Shown: piece after piece, positions 1 through 9,015 of the stretch | Layout: each line of letters begins with the position of its first letter | Position numbering within the stretch: position 1 is the first letter of the stretch | DNA from: Agapetus fuscipes | Lineage: Eukaryota > Arthropoda > Insecta > Trichoptera > Glossosomatidae | Assembly (NCBI GenBank): GCA_951799405.1 | Contig: OX637345.1 | Location: 14,260,001-14,324,000 of the forward strand | Length of the DNA stretch: 64,000 nt | Direction of reading: 5' to 3' | Notes under the pieces: generated by a model | The model's database searches: none | What the model was told of the DNA's origin: nothing | Seen by the model: the letters and a program-made list of their open reading frames with translations, nothing else | Translations under genes and position numbers: made by a program

Positions 1-13
1 GGAGGAGTGTGGT

Positions 14-100
14 GTTGCAACTTTTGCCGCCCCATTCTGATGACGGGGCGATGACATGCGTTTACAGCATGGGTGGTCAGCCGCATACCAACCTATAAGT
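14..100 (-). repeat. Rep1 fragment (head end only)
   Basis: Minus-strand Rep1 piece, recognised by the ATGGGTGGTCAGCCGCAT block followed by CCAACCTATAAGT. The tail-side half is absent or lies before the window. It sits 190 bp upstream of the candidate exon, in presumed intron. Confidence 0.75.
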
Positions 101-289
101 CTGATTTATAATATTTTTTTGATGTCGCCAAATTTGAGTTTAAGCTCTGTAAAGTGAACAAAAAAAGGTGCTGACTACCCATACTGAGAATGACCTTGTA
201 AGAAGGGCCACCTCACCCTTGGATCGGTCTCGTCCGATGTAACCCTGCCACATTTCCTGTTCATCCAGGGTCCTCGTCTTCTTCTCCAG

Positions 290-429
290 GCGGCGGTATG
301 GGCGCAGGGTCTTCCCTGCTGGTGGTGCCGCAGCCCAAGCAGGCCGGCAGCCCGAGACCTGGAGGTCCTCACAATCCGCACCATCACCACTCGGCTCCGA
401 GGAAGTACCACTGCAAGATGTGCCCACAG
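290..429 (+). CDS. Candidate internal exon of a C2H2 zinc-finger protein gene
   Basis: This is the only segment that looks like host coding sequence. A pyrimidine-rich tract (TCCTCGTCTTCTTCTCC) leads to an AG acceptor at 288-289, and the exon ends CAG before a GTCAGT donor at 430. The frame is open from 202 to the TAG near 475. The first two exon bases complete a codon, followed by 46 codons that begin Gly-Gly-Met-Gly-Ala-Gly, pass through a Pro/Gly/Ser stretch and end HHHHSAPRKYHCKMCPQ. The last residues, with Cys-X2-Cys, are the first half of a C2H2 finger; the two His must lie in the next exon, joined at phase 0. It is much more GC-rich than its flanks. Open Pro/Gly/His linkers before DNA-binding fingers are typical of developmental transcription factors. 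The exact family is not established; rotund/squeeze-like or BTB-zinc-finger proteins are possibilities only. A protein search and RNA-seq splice reads would decide. Confidence 0.6.
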
Positions 430-782
430 GTCAGTGAATTTCCTTTTTCTTACATGAGGCTATCAGGTCAATAGTGGTGTATTCCACAATTTAGGCTAAG
501 TGGTGTTTTGGCGTAATTTTCATTACTTATTACTGTTGTGTTTTTAGGGTTCTAATGTTTTGAAATTTTAAAATGATGGTCTTCTTAATTAAAACGGCCG
601 GAGATTTATTTTTAAGTAATTTATTTGGTTCACTATTTATTTTACATAACACTTCGATAGTTCAATTTTGCTGACTTGGCCTGTACGGCTACTAGCACTT
701 GGAGAGACTGTCTACTTGCAGGCAATTCACGCCTTTTATAGCTATTACAATCAAACATTCTAGGCCTAAATTTGTCTGGAAA
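430..782 (+). other. Presumed intron start, no other feature seen
   Basis: Begins with the GTCAGT donor of the candidate exon. The rest is AT-rich with stops in all frames and shows none of the window's repeat families. Confidence 0.4.
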
Positions 783-972
783 TGTCACCTCTGTTTCAGG
801 GAAAGTCGGCAAGAGTTGCAGGGCTTATGTCCGTTTGAGGTTTGTTTTTTCAATTTTAAACACACATGCAGCATTTGTAAGCGCAAACTGACTCACGTCT
901 GTTTATGGGCATGCATTTAATATGAATTTAAATGTAAATTTATCCTTTAAACTTTGATTATATATTAAAGAT
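783..972 (+). repeat. Rep1 copy, head truncated
   Basis: Starts at the TGTCACCTCTGTTTCAGGGA block and runs through CAGCATTTGTAAGCGC to a decayed tail. The Rep1 head is missing. The TTTGAGGTTTG and CAGCATTTGTAAG variants place it in the TTATAGA-tail subfamily. Confidence 0.75.
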
Positions 973-1015
973 CAGATGACATCTGTTAAATCAGGTTTAA
1001 AGTAATCTTCAAGGC

Positions 1016-1104
1016 GCCCCCGACCGGACTGGAACCAGGGTTGCTTCTATTTCAAACACTCCAGTCAAATACACCTTATAGAACCGCTTGGCCATAGCGC
1101 CGAT
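1016..1104 (-). repeat. tRNA-Leu/Ser-like head, probably SINE-C head
   Basis: On the minus strand GGCGCTATGGCCAAGCGG resembles a tRNA A-box region and TGGTTCCAGTCC resembles a B-box about 55 nt later. GGCGC and GCGCC could pair as acceptor ends. The middle does not fold into a proper anticodon arm, so it is read as a SINE head or tRNA pseudogene. A second copy of the same head lies at 1822-1852. Confidence 0.5.
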
Positions 1105-1163
1105 TACCAAAGTGAACATGGAATAAAGTGTTTCATTTCAACAACTTTTTTTAACTTTTTGAA

Positions 1164-1815
1164 CTTCGCCGGATAAAGGCAATCAGGAGATGTTTACCAT
1201 CAGGGGCGGTCAGGACCCTGGTTAACGCTTTTGTGATGTCTCGGGTTGACTATTGCTCAACGCTGTATATAGGTTAGCCGAAAAAACAGTTCAGCCGACT
1301 ACAATCTGTGCTGAACTCTGCAGCAAGACTCATATTCGGGATGTCCAAATTTAATCATATTACTCCATTGTTGAAAAAACTGCATTGCCTTCGTTTTCCG
1401 GAGAGGGTGGTCTACCGTGTTTGTCTGATGGTTTACAAAGCTGTCAATGGTACGGCTCCTTCATACTTGTCTGACATGTTCTCACCTGTTGAGATAGATT
1501 TGAGACGCCAAACTCTCAGATCTGTGGGGTGTGGGGTGGTTGACATAGTCCAGCCGTCACGTCAGACACGCACTAATTTTGGGGACCAGGCTTTCCGGTT
1601 TGCGGGCCCAATGGAGTGGAACAGACTACCACCTAATGTGAGGAAGGCAGAAACTGTTGGTGTCTTTAAAGGAGCACTAAAGACGCATATTTACAAAAAA
1701 TCTTATCCGTGATTTGAGAGGGCCTTTGAGGTGTGACACACACAAAAACGGCGCTCTTCAATTATGTGTACCTTAGAAATAAATTATCCTTGTATATAAT
1801 ATATATATACACCTC
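1164..1815 (+). pseudogene. L2/CR1-like non-LTR retrotransposon, 3' end
   Basis: The reading frame from 1164 encodes the thumb and C-terminal region of an L2/CR1-type reverse transcriptase. Recognisable pieces include LVNAFVMSRVDYCSTLY, then LNSAARLIFG (from 1308), HITPLLKKLHCL, VYKAVNGTAPSYL, FGDQAFRFAGPMEWNRLPP and a KKSYP terminus at 1712. A TAG interrupts the frame at about 1276, so it is dead; the catalytic RT core and endonuclease are missing (5' truncation). The 3' UTR holds TTTGAGGTGTGACACACAC and GGCGCTC, and the copy ends in an AT-repeat tail near 1800-1815. The same 3' block ends SINE-B copies, which suggests SINE-B uses this LINE's machinery. Confidence 0.85.
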
Positions 1816-1821
1816 GTCTTT

Positions 1822-1852
1822 GCCCGCTTGACCATAGCGCCGACAGCCCAAC
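1822..1852 (-). repeat. SINE-C-like tRNA head fragment
   Basis: Minus strand reads TCGGCGCTATGGTCAAGCGG, nearly the same as the head at 1016-1104. Only the first 30 or so bases are present. Confidence 0.4.
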
Positions 1853-2321
1853 ACAAAATCAAAAATTCAACATGGAGACAGTCGAAGCGTTAGAGGTCAT
1901 CCAATTTTCGAAAAAATTCTCGAAATTTCACCGTCAAAAGGGAGACGGGATCAACGCGGAGGCAAAAATTACATCCGAAGTCCGAAAAACTGTTGCTAAT
2001 TCCATTCGGAACGTCTTTTTGGACCCTTTGACAGAGCCGCGGGGCTACCGAGAGGAATTTTAGATGGTTTTTGCCTCAAAGACGTCTCCGAAAGGCTTAA
2101 ACTTTATTCTAGACTGTTCTATCAATATTTAACAGACTTTTAAGTAGCATTTTCGGTGGGGCGACCCTGTGTTAAAATGCAATTTGAGACGATCCAAAAA
2201 AAATGTGTGTAAATTTTGAGTCGATTGTATTTTGGGTTTGTTTCATTTCGATTCGCGTTCTGAATATATATATTTTTATTGTTTTCTTATGATAAATATT
2301 TTATTATATTATTTTAAGTTT
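1853..2321. other. Unassigned AT-rich stretch with a small open frame
   Basis: Contains an ATG-started frame at 1872-2063 (+), 63 codons, charged and lysine-rich, with no motif I recognise. No splice context or neighbouring exon supports it. The remainder is AT-rich spacer. Confidence 0.2.
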
Positions 2322-2581
2322 ACAATCTGTAATCTAAGCTGCAATCTAATATATTAACATTAAAAATTCATATAAAATGCATGCCCACAAACAGTCACAC
2401 GCGTATGCAGACACGCTTACAAATGCTGCATGTGTACTTACAAATAAAAATCCAAGCCTCAAATGATCATAAGCCTTGTGGTTTTTACTGCCTTCCGAAA
2501 AAATGGGGTGATATTGTCAAAGGGAACCACTTTGTACAGCATGGGTGGTCACTCTCATATAAACCTATAAGTCAAGGAATG
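2322..2581 (-). repeat. Rep1, near full length
   Basis: Runs from a TGTAATCTAAGCTGCAA tail side to ACCTATAAGTCAAGGAAT at the head. Contains the CATGCCCACAAACAG and GGGTGGTCA blocks. Belongs to the TTATAGA-tail subfamily. Confidence 0.85.
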
Positions 2582-2644
2582 TGAGTACTTCCTTATAGTT
2601 AGATCACTTACTATGAGAAGTTACACCCAATATATGTAATGTGT

Positions 2645-2868
2645 TATCCACTGGAACTGTAACTGTAACACTGTCACCATTCCGCAAAGGGGTGGCCAGA
2701 GCCTTTGCAGAGCTGCCTCCATTTTTTTCTATCCTTACATACCTCTTTCAATTCATATCCATCACCTATTTCATGCATTTTCTTCTTTTACGCTCGCTTT
2801 GTATATCCCATTCTTTTACAATCTCCACAGTCTGATCACTCCATACTTTTCTCGGTCGCTCTACGGTT
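2645..2868 (-). pseudogene. RTE-like non-LTR retrotransposon 3' end
   Basis: Minus-strand LINE terminus. The GGGGTGGCCAGAGCC block and the stretch for the last residues before the stop match the better copies at 43863 and 58595. The tail is a short TTACAG repeat (2645-2670). Only about 220 bp survive, truncated within the region that encodes the RGRPRK-type segment elsewhere. Confidence 0.75.
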
Positions 2869-3040
2869 GCTCAAATCAATGAATCAGAACTTATTCAGTT
2901 TTACCTGTAAGATTGTGATATATATAAATATATATATATATAAATGTAAATACGTCAATTTATGCTGAATCTCTCAAAAACTATACTTTAAAATATTTTT
3001 CATAGAAAGCTTTACAAATAAAAAGTACCTGCTACATTTA

Positions 3041-3340
3041 AACTGCCAACGACGATACCCCTGGTCGTAAATGGATGGTTGTGGATTCGAATCCCGGCGG
3101 AGCACAAAAAATATACCATTTATATTTCCAAATGTGCTCTTCGCTGGGTTGAAAAATTCATAAACCTTTACCAAAGACCGGTCACTGAAAGGTCCATCCA
3201 ACATTACAACAACTGGGCTTTGCTTGAGAATTGACGCTTTCTATCGGGACGACGAAGCTCGCAGAGGACTCTTGATGTGTGATACACACAAAAACAGCGC
3301 TCACCAAATAAATCATCCTAATATTGTTATTATTAAACGT
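3041..3340 (+). repeat. SINE-B copy
   Basis: tRNA-derived head with a B-box-like GTGGATTCGAATCCCGGC, then GGAGCACAAAAAATATACC, a body with CAAAGACCGGTCACTGAAAG, and the 3' block TGTGATACACACAAAAAC ending in an ATT-rich tail. The extreme 5' end is decayed. The 3' block is shared with the L2-like LINE at 1164-1815. Confidence 0.85.
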
Positions 3341-3656
3341 TTACTTTTTGGTTCGAAACAATAGCACTCATTATTTTTCTGAAAACGTAGGAAAAGAAAT
3401 TTAGTACTCAAAAGCATTTTTACTTCTTAGAAAACTACAGTCTTGAAATTCAATTAAACACGTGTAAAAATTCAGACAAAAACTTCGAATTTCCGCAGCG
3501 TTAATTGCTCAATTGTAGGGCAAGTATATTCGACTATTCGCAAAACCAACACATGGTCACCCGCGTGAAATATCCTCGGATCTTTTGACCGGTCCGCCAA
3601 AGGTTGGACAGCATTCCGTCAACTGCCATCAAAACTGCAACCAAGACAGTTCGCCG
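3341..3656. other. No feature seen
   Basis: AT-rich sequence without a convincing frame or a repeat family member. Confidence 0.3.
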
Positions 3657-3900
3657 CGTTAGTTCTTGTTTGGCTTATCTACCATTTGATTAAAAAATGA
3701 CCTCGAAATGAAATTGTCTTTAGAATCACATTCTGCACAATTTGAGCTAAGAAAAACACATAAAACATGTTAACGTGAGAGTTGTTCTTGATATTTTAAA
3801 AATCAATTTCCAGCTTTCATATGACACATTGGTACAGTACCTACACATGCAAACATTGCTCATGTGAAATTATGGATATAAGACAAACATGCACTAAGGG
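3657..3900. mobile_element. Short inverted-repeat element, AGTGCTTGTTTG family, copy 1
   Basis: About 245 bp, starting TTAGTTCTTGTTTGG and ending ACAAACATGCACTAAGGG, so the ends are inverted copies. The interior (TTGAGCTAAGAAAAA, TTTCCAGCTTTCATATG, AAACATTGCTCATGTGA) matches copies at 22445-22707 and 41389-41640. No coding capacity: a MITE-type DNA transposon derivative. Confidence 0.75.
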
Positions 3901-4077
3901 AACTAGTTGCCAAGTTGTGGAGTATAGAATCTGTATACAGTAATAGAATATACTCTAAAAAATTCAGAAGCGCAGTTGATATGGTAGATTCGTTTTTTTT
4001 TCAATATTTTTTTTTAATATTCGAAAAGTATGGTCACACTGTTTTTTCACTTTCTATAAAAATCTATTACGTAAGTT

Positions 4078-4300
4078 CTCTAATCTAAGTTTCAAAGATA
4101 TATTAGCATTTAAAATTCATATTAGATGCATGCCCACAGATACGTGTAAGCTCTCGCTTACAAATACCGCATGTGTACTTACAAATTAAAATGCAAGCCT
4201 CTAATGAACATGAACCGTTTCACCTTTTTTAACCTTCCCTGAAAGAGAGGTGACATTTGTAAAGTGTACTTGGTAATTGGTAAACTTTGTTACAGTATGG
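4078..4300 (-). repeat. Rep1, head rearranged
   Basis: Tail side at TCTAATCTAAGTTTCAAAG, body through CATGCCCACAG to TACAGTATGGGTG, where homology stops near 4300. It joins an opposite-strand Rep1 fragment. Confidence 0.75.
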
Positions 4301-4309
4301 GTGTTTCAC

Positions 4310-4398
4310 GGAAGATCGGCAAAAGTTGCAAAATTCATATTCATTTGAGGTTTGGAAGTACCTACGCATGCAGCATTTGTAAGAGCGAACTCCTTGCG
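4310..4398 (+). repeat. Rep1 internal fragment
   Basis: Plus-strand piece from GGAAGATCGGCAAAAGTTGC to CAGCATTTGTAAGAGCGAAC, abutting a minus-strand copy and then a SINE-A tail. It looks like a junction of old elements. Confidence 0.65.
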
Positions 4399-4482
4399 AA
4401 CTCCACTCGCCACATGCGAAACCCTTCGGGAATAACGTGGCAAGAAGTGACACTATATGTGCAGCTTAGTTGCGTTGCGTTT
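4399..4482 (+). repeat. SINE-A 3' end
   Basis: Last 80 bp of SINE-A: CGCCACATGCGAAACCC, TTCGGGAATAACG, ACACTATATGTGCAGC and GTTGCGTTGCG. The head and body are absent. Confidence 0.8.
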
Positions 4483-4560
4483 CTTTATTTACATCTGAGA
4501 TTATAGATATTTCTTTAACACTTGGACTTGTTACAATCTATTCTACAATTTTCGTGATTT

Positions 4561-4822
4561 TATGACAGCGGGCCTCTCCGGGAAGTCTGCGCATTTTCAA
4601 TCCTGGATCCTCTCCATCCGTGTTTCTTGGCTCCTCCATTAATCAACGTCTGGAGCAGCCGAGGAGAGGGCGGGACTCGAGCCCTCGCACCCCGCTTCGC
4701 CAGGCCGGGGGGCTAACCAAAACACTATGATAATGATGACAAGTTTGTGCAACTTTCTGCCGAGATGGGGGAGACGTGGCTGAATAAAATTAATTATGAA
4801 AAGAAGAAGAAGAAGAAGAAAT
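4561..4822. repeat. GC-rich tRNA-like SINE fragment plus GAA-tailed retro-fragment
   Basis: On the minus strand, 4640-4730 has a B-box-like GGGCTCGAGTCCCGCC and reads as a worn tRNA-derived head. From about 4740 to 4822 (+) a LINE-like tail reads GAGATGGGGGAGACGTGGC, then AATAAAATTAATT and an (AAG)n run. Neither family recurs clearly in the window. Confidence 0.35.
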
Positions 4823-5084
4823 AGATGATGATGATGATGTTGCTTGACTTGTAGGTTACATGGGCGTGCATCCCATACAGGCACATGCGCCCAATAGATA
4901 GGCAATGTATAGTAAAAAACTATTCAAACTAATTGTAGTTCAGATTTAAAATTCAAAATTTAAGTTTTATTGGAGCCATCGTTAGTTATTTAAAAAAAAA
5001 ATGCAAGAACATATTTATTTTGAAATGTATTTGCCCGTACCACAGCCTATGCACGCGCCTGATAGGATGGTATCAGGCTAACCA

Positions 5085-5260
5085 CCTATACCTACTGTAA
5101 AAAAATTGGTTCGCTTGTGTCAATGCCACCCCGGTTTCAGGGATAGCCGACAAGAGATGCAAGGTTTTTTTTATAAACTATCGTTAAAAATTCCTAGTAA
5201 CTATATGAGCTTCAAATGCGATTATTTTTTGCAGCTTAGATTATAGATTAAAATAATAAT
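5085..5260 (+). repeat. Rep1, degenerate
   Basis: CTAACCACCTATACC, CTGTAAAAAAATTGGTTCGC and GTTTCAGGGATAGCCGACA mark an old Rep1 copy with a decayed distal half. Confidence 0.55.
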
Positions 5261-5609
5261 CTAGACCATTTAAATTTATAGAAGAAAATTACAAATTTAA
5301 TGAGAAATAAATATACATCAATTGAAATGATAAATAATATGTAGAAATTTGTATTTAGATACATTCAAAATTCCGTAAAGTAAAATGTCGTCCCGGCCGC
5401 AAGAAGCCGTAAGCCTTCAAAAAGCATTTCCCCAGACAGACATATTATCAAGATGTGGACAGGGAGTGTATTAAAGAGGATGCTACCTCAAAATACGCAT
5501 AAGCGTCATGAGGAGGGTTCCATGATAAAACGACACAGTGACAAAACGACGCATGACATAATTTAAGTTTAGTGGTTAGCGTAAATCAGTCTTCTTAATA
5601 GAAAAATTA

Positions 5610-5712
5610 AATATGCTCCACCCCCTTCGAGAACCACGCGGTTAGGAAGGTGCAATATATGAGCAGCTTAGTTGCATTTATTTTTGATGCGTTGCATTGC
5701 AACTACACAACG
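5610..5712 (+). repeat. SINE-A 3' end, degenerate
   Basis: TGCTCCACCCCCTTCGAGAA, then AATATATGAGCAGCTTAGTTGC and a GCGTTGCATTGC end match the SINE-A terminus with many substitutions. Confidence 0.5.
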
Positions 5713-5997
5713 TGAACCGCTAGAAGAAGAAGAGTTTTTTTTAATACGTTTATCCTTCCGTTTTCATTGTAGGTAGGTACAACTAATAATGTAAAACGCA
5801 TTTACATGGAAAAATAAGACTAAGCTACTGGTTTTGTCTCTCGCATTGTAAACACTGTTATCGGATAATACAGCAGCTATTGAAACAGACACATCATCTT
5901 TCAATCTACATCGAGATCACCCACAATCCTTGGCATCCCACAGAAGACTACAGTGGACATCCCAGAAAATATCACAGTGGCATATTACACATGCAGT

Positions 5998-6306
5998 TCA
6001 ACTCCATACCGCGTTCTCTCCGAAGGAGTCACATCTTGCGAGTGGAACCTACTTGTTTTTACAGGCAAGCTGACACTTCAGTTGAAGTGGAGTTTCACAG
6101 CTCCTGAAGAGGCTGCTACTCATTTCTTTTGAAGGCTGAGAAAACTTTGACACTTATATTTTGTGTTTTAAAATTGACACCGAAACTGCTAACCATTTCT
6201 GACACCTAACCTAACCTAACCTAACCATTTCTGACACCGTCGTGGGGGTTCAGTCCCGAGCTCTCGGCATGGAATGCAAGCACTCTACCAACTAAACTCT
6301 CGACAG
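5998..6306 (-). repeat. SINE-A carrying a TTAGG-type insert
   Basis: Minus-strand copy from CCGCGTTCTCTCCGAAGG to the tRNA-like head with GGAATGCAAGCACTCTACC. The CATTTCTGACACC region is duplicated around a short (CCTAA)n tract at 6205-6226. Confidence 0.8.
6205..6226. repeat. Short interstitial telomeric-type tract (CCTAA)4
   Basis: About 4.4 CCTAA units, equal to TTAGG on the other strand, the usual arthropod telomere repeat. An 18-bp sequence, CTAACCATTTCTGACACC, lies on both sides (6189-6206 and 6221-6238). Confidence 0.8.
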
Positions 6307-6778
6307 AACCAACATTAAAATATCTAAATAATAAAATTGTTTCCATCTGTCTGCGTATGAAATGTCTGTGTATGTTTTGTCGCGGAGCAACTCTAGTGTT
6401 TCGGTATGGCAGGCAGGGGGCTGCGGTGGCATTCCTTTACAACATTAATTATCCCACATAAGGGAAACAGTATTAAATTGTCATGCGGGGGGTGGGGGGA
6501 TGGGGGAGGGGGCAAGCGCTCTTGCGGTTTGGCAGATACGGCGTCTTGCGTGAGCGACGACGTTTTTAATACCGCCTAATGACGTCATACGAATTAATAT
6601 GTTTTTTTTTTGTTTTGTATTCCAAAATTTTAATTGGAATTATGGTCTATTGATATGCTTAAACAAAAATGAAAAGCTATGAATTCCAGTTGTATATAAC
6701 AAGAAGAAGAAAAAGAAAAAAAACTAACTAAAACGACAAAATTATAAAAAGGAAAATTTACTTTTCATTTTTCACCGC
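6307..6778. other. No gene seen; G-rich patch
   Basis: Includes a G-rich run (GGGGGGTGGGGGGATGGGGG, about 6486-6511) that could form a G-quadruplex. Otherwise AT-rich spacer. Confidence 0.3.
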
Positions 6779-7010
6779 TTGTTCCTTGACTGTTAGGTTG
6801 GCACAAAACTAACCCTAAACTGTAAAAACTTGGTTCACTTTTCCCAAATGATTCAAAGAAAGGGCAGCAGGAGTTACAAACCATATGCTCATGTAAGGTT
6901 GGATTTTTGTAAGTGCACATGAAATTACACTGTCTTATGAACCTATATGTGAGTGTGCGTTTGTGTGCCTTAAATTTTTATATATTTTGCAACTTCGATT
7001 ATAGATTATA
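6779..7010 (+). repeat. Rep1, diverged
   Basis: TTGTTCCTTGACTGTTAGG head through to TTTTGCAACTTCGATTATAG tail. Full span but many differences, so it is an old copy with a TTATAGA-type tail. Confidence 0.75.
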
Positions 7011-7029
7011 GACTGCTCAATAAGGAAGC

Positions 7030-7069
7030 CTCCTGATGATGTTGAATAGGAAAATAGCGAAACGTCGAG
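7030..7069 (+). ncRNA. Hammerhead-ribozyme-like motif 1
   Basis: Core CTGATGA at 7033-7039 and GAAAC at 7059-7063 followed by GTC (7064-7066), the usual cleavage triplet. A 3-bp stem I is possible (CTC 7030-7032 with GAG 7067-7069), and a weak stem II (GTT with AGC). Stem III is only the ACGT palindrome, as described for Penelope-like-element hammerheads, which act as dimers. One unpaired T follows CTGATGA. Activity is not shown, and stem II is poor here. Confidence 0.4.
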
Positions 7070-7113
7070 AAAAGATTCAAAATTTCTCAAACTAGGTAAT
7101 GGTTAGTGTTATT

Positions 7114-7280
7114 TTGATTCTGGATCTCTCATCTTACTATGTCCTCTATTTCACAGACTTTTATGTGGTCTTCCAGCTGGACGTTGACCAATTGTCATCT
7201 CATAAGCTACGGTGTGAGTGAGTCTATCATGGCTCATTCTGGAGACATGGTCTCCCATCTTACTATGTCCTCTAATTCAA
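7114..7280. repeat. 126-bp tandem unit, 1.3 copies
   Basis: TCTCTCATCTTACTATGTCC at 7125 recurs as TCTCCCATCTTACTATGTCC at 7251, a 126-bp period. The same unit occurs at 15672-15901 and 50915-51073. Confidence 0.85.
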
Positions 7281-7631
7281 AGGATATTTCTTACATATTT
7301 CATTTATTCTTTGAAGCTTTGCTGTAGGGGTTATATTACAAATATTTTGGGAGATTTAATCCTATCAAAGAAACCACCAAGAAATGTGCTTGGAAAAGTA
7401 AAGCAAGATTACTTTGTTTGTCAAGAAAGGTTGTGGTAGAACCATCTATCTTATAGGTGAAGGGTAGACTCATCTCATTGTTCCCTTTTGGAAATTGGAA
7501 GTCATATAAAATACAGGAAAACATGTTTCATATTTTCATATACCTAGGACTGAAAGAAGTGCAATGTTGGCGGATAGGACATGCTATTTAAATTTAATTT
7601 TTAATTATTGTAATTTTTTTTTTAATTTTCT
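7281..7631. other. Unassigned AT-rich stretch
   Basis: No repeat family or exon recognised. It ends in poly-T just before hammerhead-like motif 2 and may belong to the same mobile element. Confidence 0.3.
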
Positions 7632-7671
7632 TGTACCTGAAGATGATCGAGAGATCGAAAACGTTCGTGTA
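7632..7671 (+). ncRNA. Hammerhead-ribozyme-like motif 2 (best formed)
   Basis: A 40-nt module. Stem I is TGTAC (7632-7636) with GTGTA (7667-7671), using two G-U pairs. CTGAAGA (7637-7643) fits the CUGANGA core. After one extra T, stem II is a perfect GATC/GATC helix closed by a GAGA (GNRA) loop, then GAAA (7657-7660) and ACGTTC, which contains the self-complementary AACGTT and a TTC site. The downstream AT-rich run with TAAAATAAATAAAT resembles a retroelement 3' end. The layout follows reported Penelope-like-element hammerheads. Self-cleavage is inferred, not demonstrated. Confidence 0.45.
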
Positions 7672-7859
7672 TATTAATTAAAATAAAATAAATAAATCGA
7701 GTTACAATAAAACAGTGTTTTATTAGACTTGTTTTGATTCTTAAAAATGTAGAAGTTATCCAATTTGTATTTTTACAGTTTTAATACACAAACCATACAA
7801 AATATAATTTAATGTAATTTTAAATTTGTTAATTATTTCACATTCCAAATTTTTTCTGT

Positions 7860-8065
7860 TCCTTGACTAATATTTTGGTATGAGTTTGCCCCCCATGCTG
7901 TAAAAACTTTGTTCACTTTTGCCACCCCGTTTTAAAGAAATGCGGCAGGAGTTTTAAAATTTATGCTCGCGTGAGGTTTGGTTTATTTTGTAAGTACACA
8001 TGCAGCATTTGTAAGCGCGAACTTACGTGAGCTTATTTGAAGGCGTTCATTTAATATGAATTTTA
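7860..8065 (+). repeat. Rep1, first part, split by a DNA element
   Basis: GTTCCTTGACTAATATTTTGG head through CAGCATTTGTAAGCGCGAAC to TTTAATATGAATTTTA, where a TTA-flanked element interrupts it. It resumes at 8941. Confidence 0.8.
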
Positions 8066-8940
8066 GGGCCTGATGCACCAACCTCCAATCAATACTTGAT
8101 TGACACATCAAATTTGATTGCTTAATTCTTGTTAGGACCTCGGTTAAATATTTCTCGAAAGTGGGTAATAATATCGACGGTTAAAAGGCAGTAGGGCATA
8201 AGCGACGCTTTGGTCAAAAATGAGTTATGAATGCTATCCTACTTGAAATTTTACGTTCTTTCTAATGCGCTTACTCCCATAACTCTACGATGTTTATGCC
8301 CAAGCAAACAACTGCGTTTCCGAAGTATGGTTTTGGTGTAACCACATTAATAGGAATGCCATAAATGCCTTTATATTTATTAATTTTAGTCGATAGCTCA
8401 GTTGGTAGAGTGCTTGCATTCCATGCCGAAAGCTCGGGTTCAATCCCACCGAGGGTGTCAGAAATGATTTCCCGTTTCGGTGTTTATTTCAAACCCCAAA
8501 ATAAAATACCGGCAAGGTTTACTCACCCTTCACAAGAAATGAGTACCAGCACTCTCGGGAGCTGGGAAACCTCCACTTCAACTGAAGTGGTTGGCGTAAG
8601 GCCGGCCCCCTTACCTGTAAAAATAAATAGGTTCAACTCGCCACATGCGACCCCTTCGGGGATAACGCGGCAAGAAGTTACACTATATGTTGCGTTGCGT
8701 TTTAATTTTAGAGCTGTTTTGATTTTAACGCTGTGATAAAAAATAAAAAAGTTATGCCATTTTTCTTCAATCTCAAACTTTAAACTGCTCTCCTGAACAG
8801 TTTTGTTTATGTCGCTTATACCCTACTGCCTTTTAACCGTAGATATGCTGACTAACGAATATGCAAACAATATTTTTTATTTGAAAGGGAGAAATCAAAC
8901 TTAATTTTGATTATTGTCTGATTTGAGCTTGGTGCAGCCC
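8066..8940. mobile_element. Harbinger-like non-autonomous DNA element, with nested SINE-A
   Basis: Starts GGGCCTGATGCACCAA and ends TTGGTGCAGCCC, flanked by TTA on both sides (8063-8065 and 8941-8943), inside a Rep1 copy. Sub-terminal inverted sequences pair too: GGCAGTAGGGCATAAGCGAC (about 8188-8207) with GTCGCTTATACCCTACTGCC (about 8811-8830). The TTA duplication and GGGC terminus fit the PIF/Harbinger superfamily. No transposase is present. A related shorter copy lies at 16992-17208 in the opposite internal orientation. Confidence 0.7.
8390..8703 (+). repeat. SINE-A, complete with target duplication
   Basis: Full copy: tRNA-like head with GATAGCTCAGTTGG (A-box) and GGGTTCAATCCC (B-box), the body hairpin CCACTTCAACTGAAGTGG, the CCCCTTCGGGG hairpin and the GTTGCGTTGCGTT end. 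It is bounded by AATTTTAG at 8382-8389 and 8704-8711, a clean 8-bp target duplication inside the Harbinger-like element. Confidence 0.9.
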
Positions 8941-8985
8941 TTATATGTTAGTATATCTTTGCAATTTAGATTACAGATTATAATG
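8941..8985 (+). repeat. Rep1, second part
   Basis: TTAGTATATCTTTGCAA and TTAGATTACAGATTATAA complete the copy interrupted at 8065. Confidence 0.75.
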
Positions 8986-9015
8986 ACTAATATGCGTTGA
9001 AATTTATTTATGCGA

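Noticed and set aside
140..427. Minus-strand frames of 78 and 95 codons over the exon region
   Set aside because: They are antisense shadows of the GC-rich exon. The plus strand has the splice sites and the C2H2 motif.
290..429. Naming the zinc-finger gene (for example rotund, squeeze or a BTB-zinc-finger gene)
   Set aside because: Half a finger and a low-complexity linker are not enough to assign a family without a search.
6205..6226. A chromosome end
   Set aside because: Only about four CCTAA units, embedded in a SINE with unique sequence on both sides.
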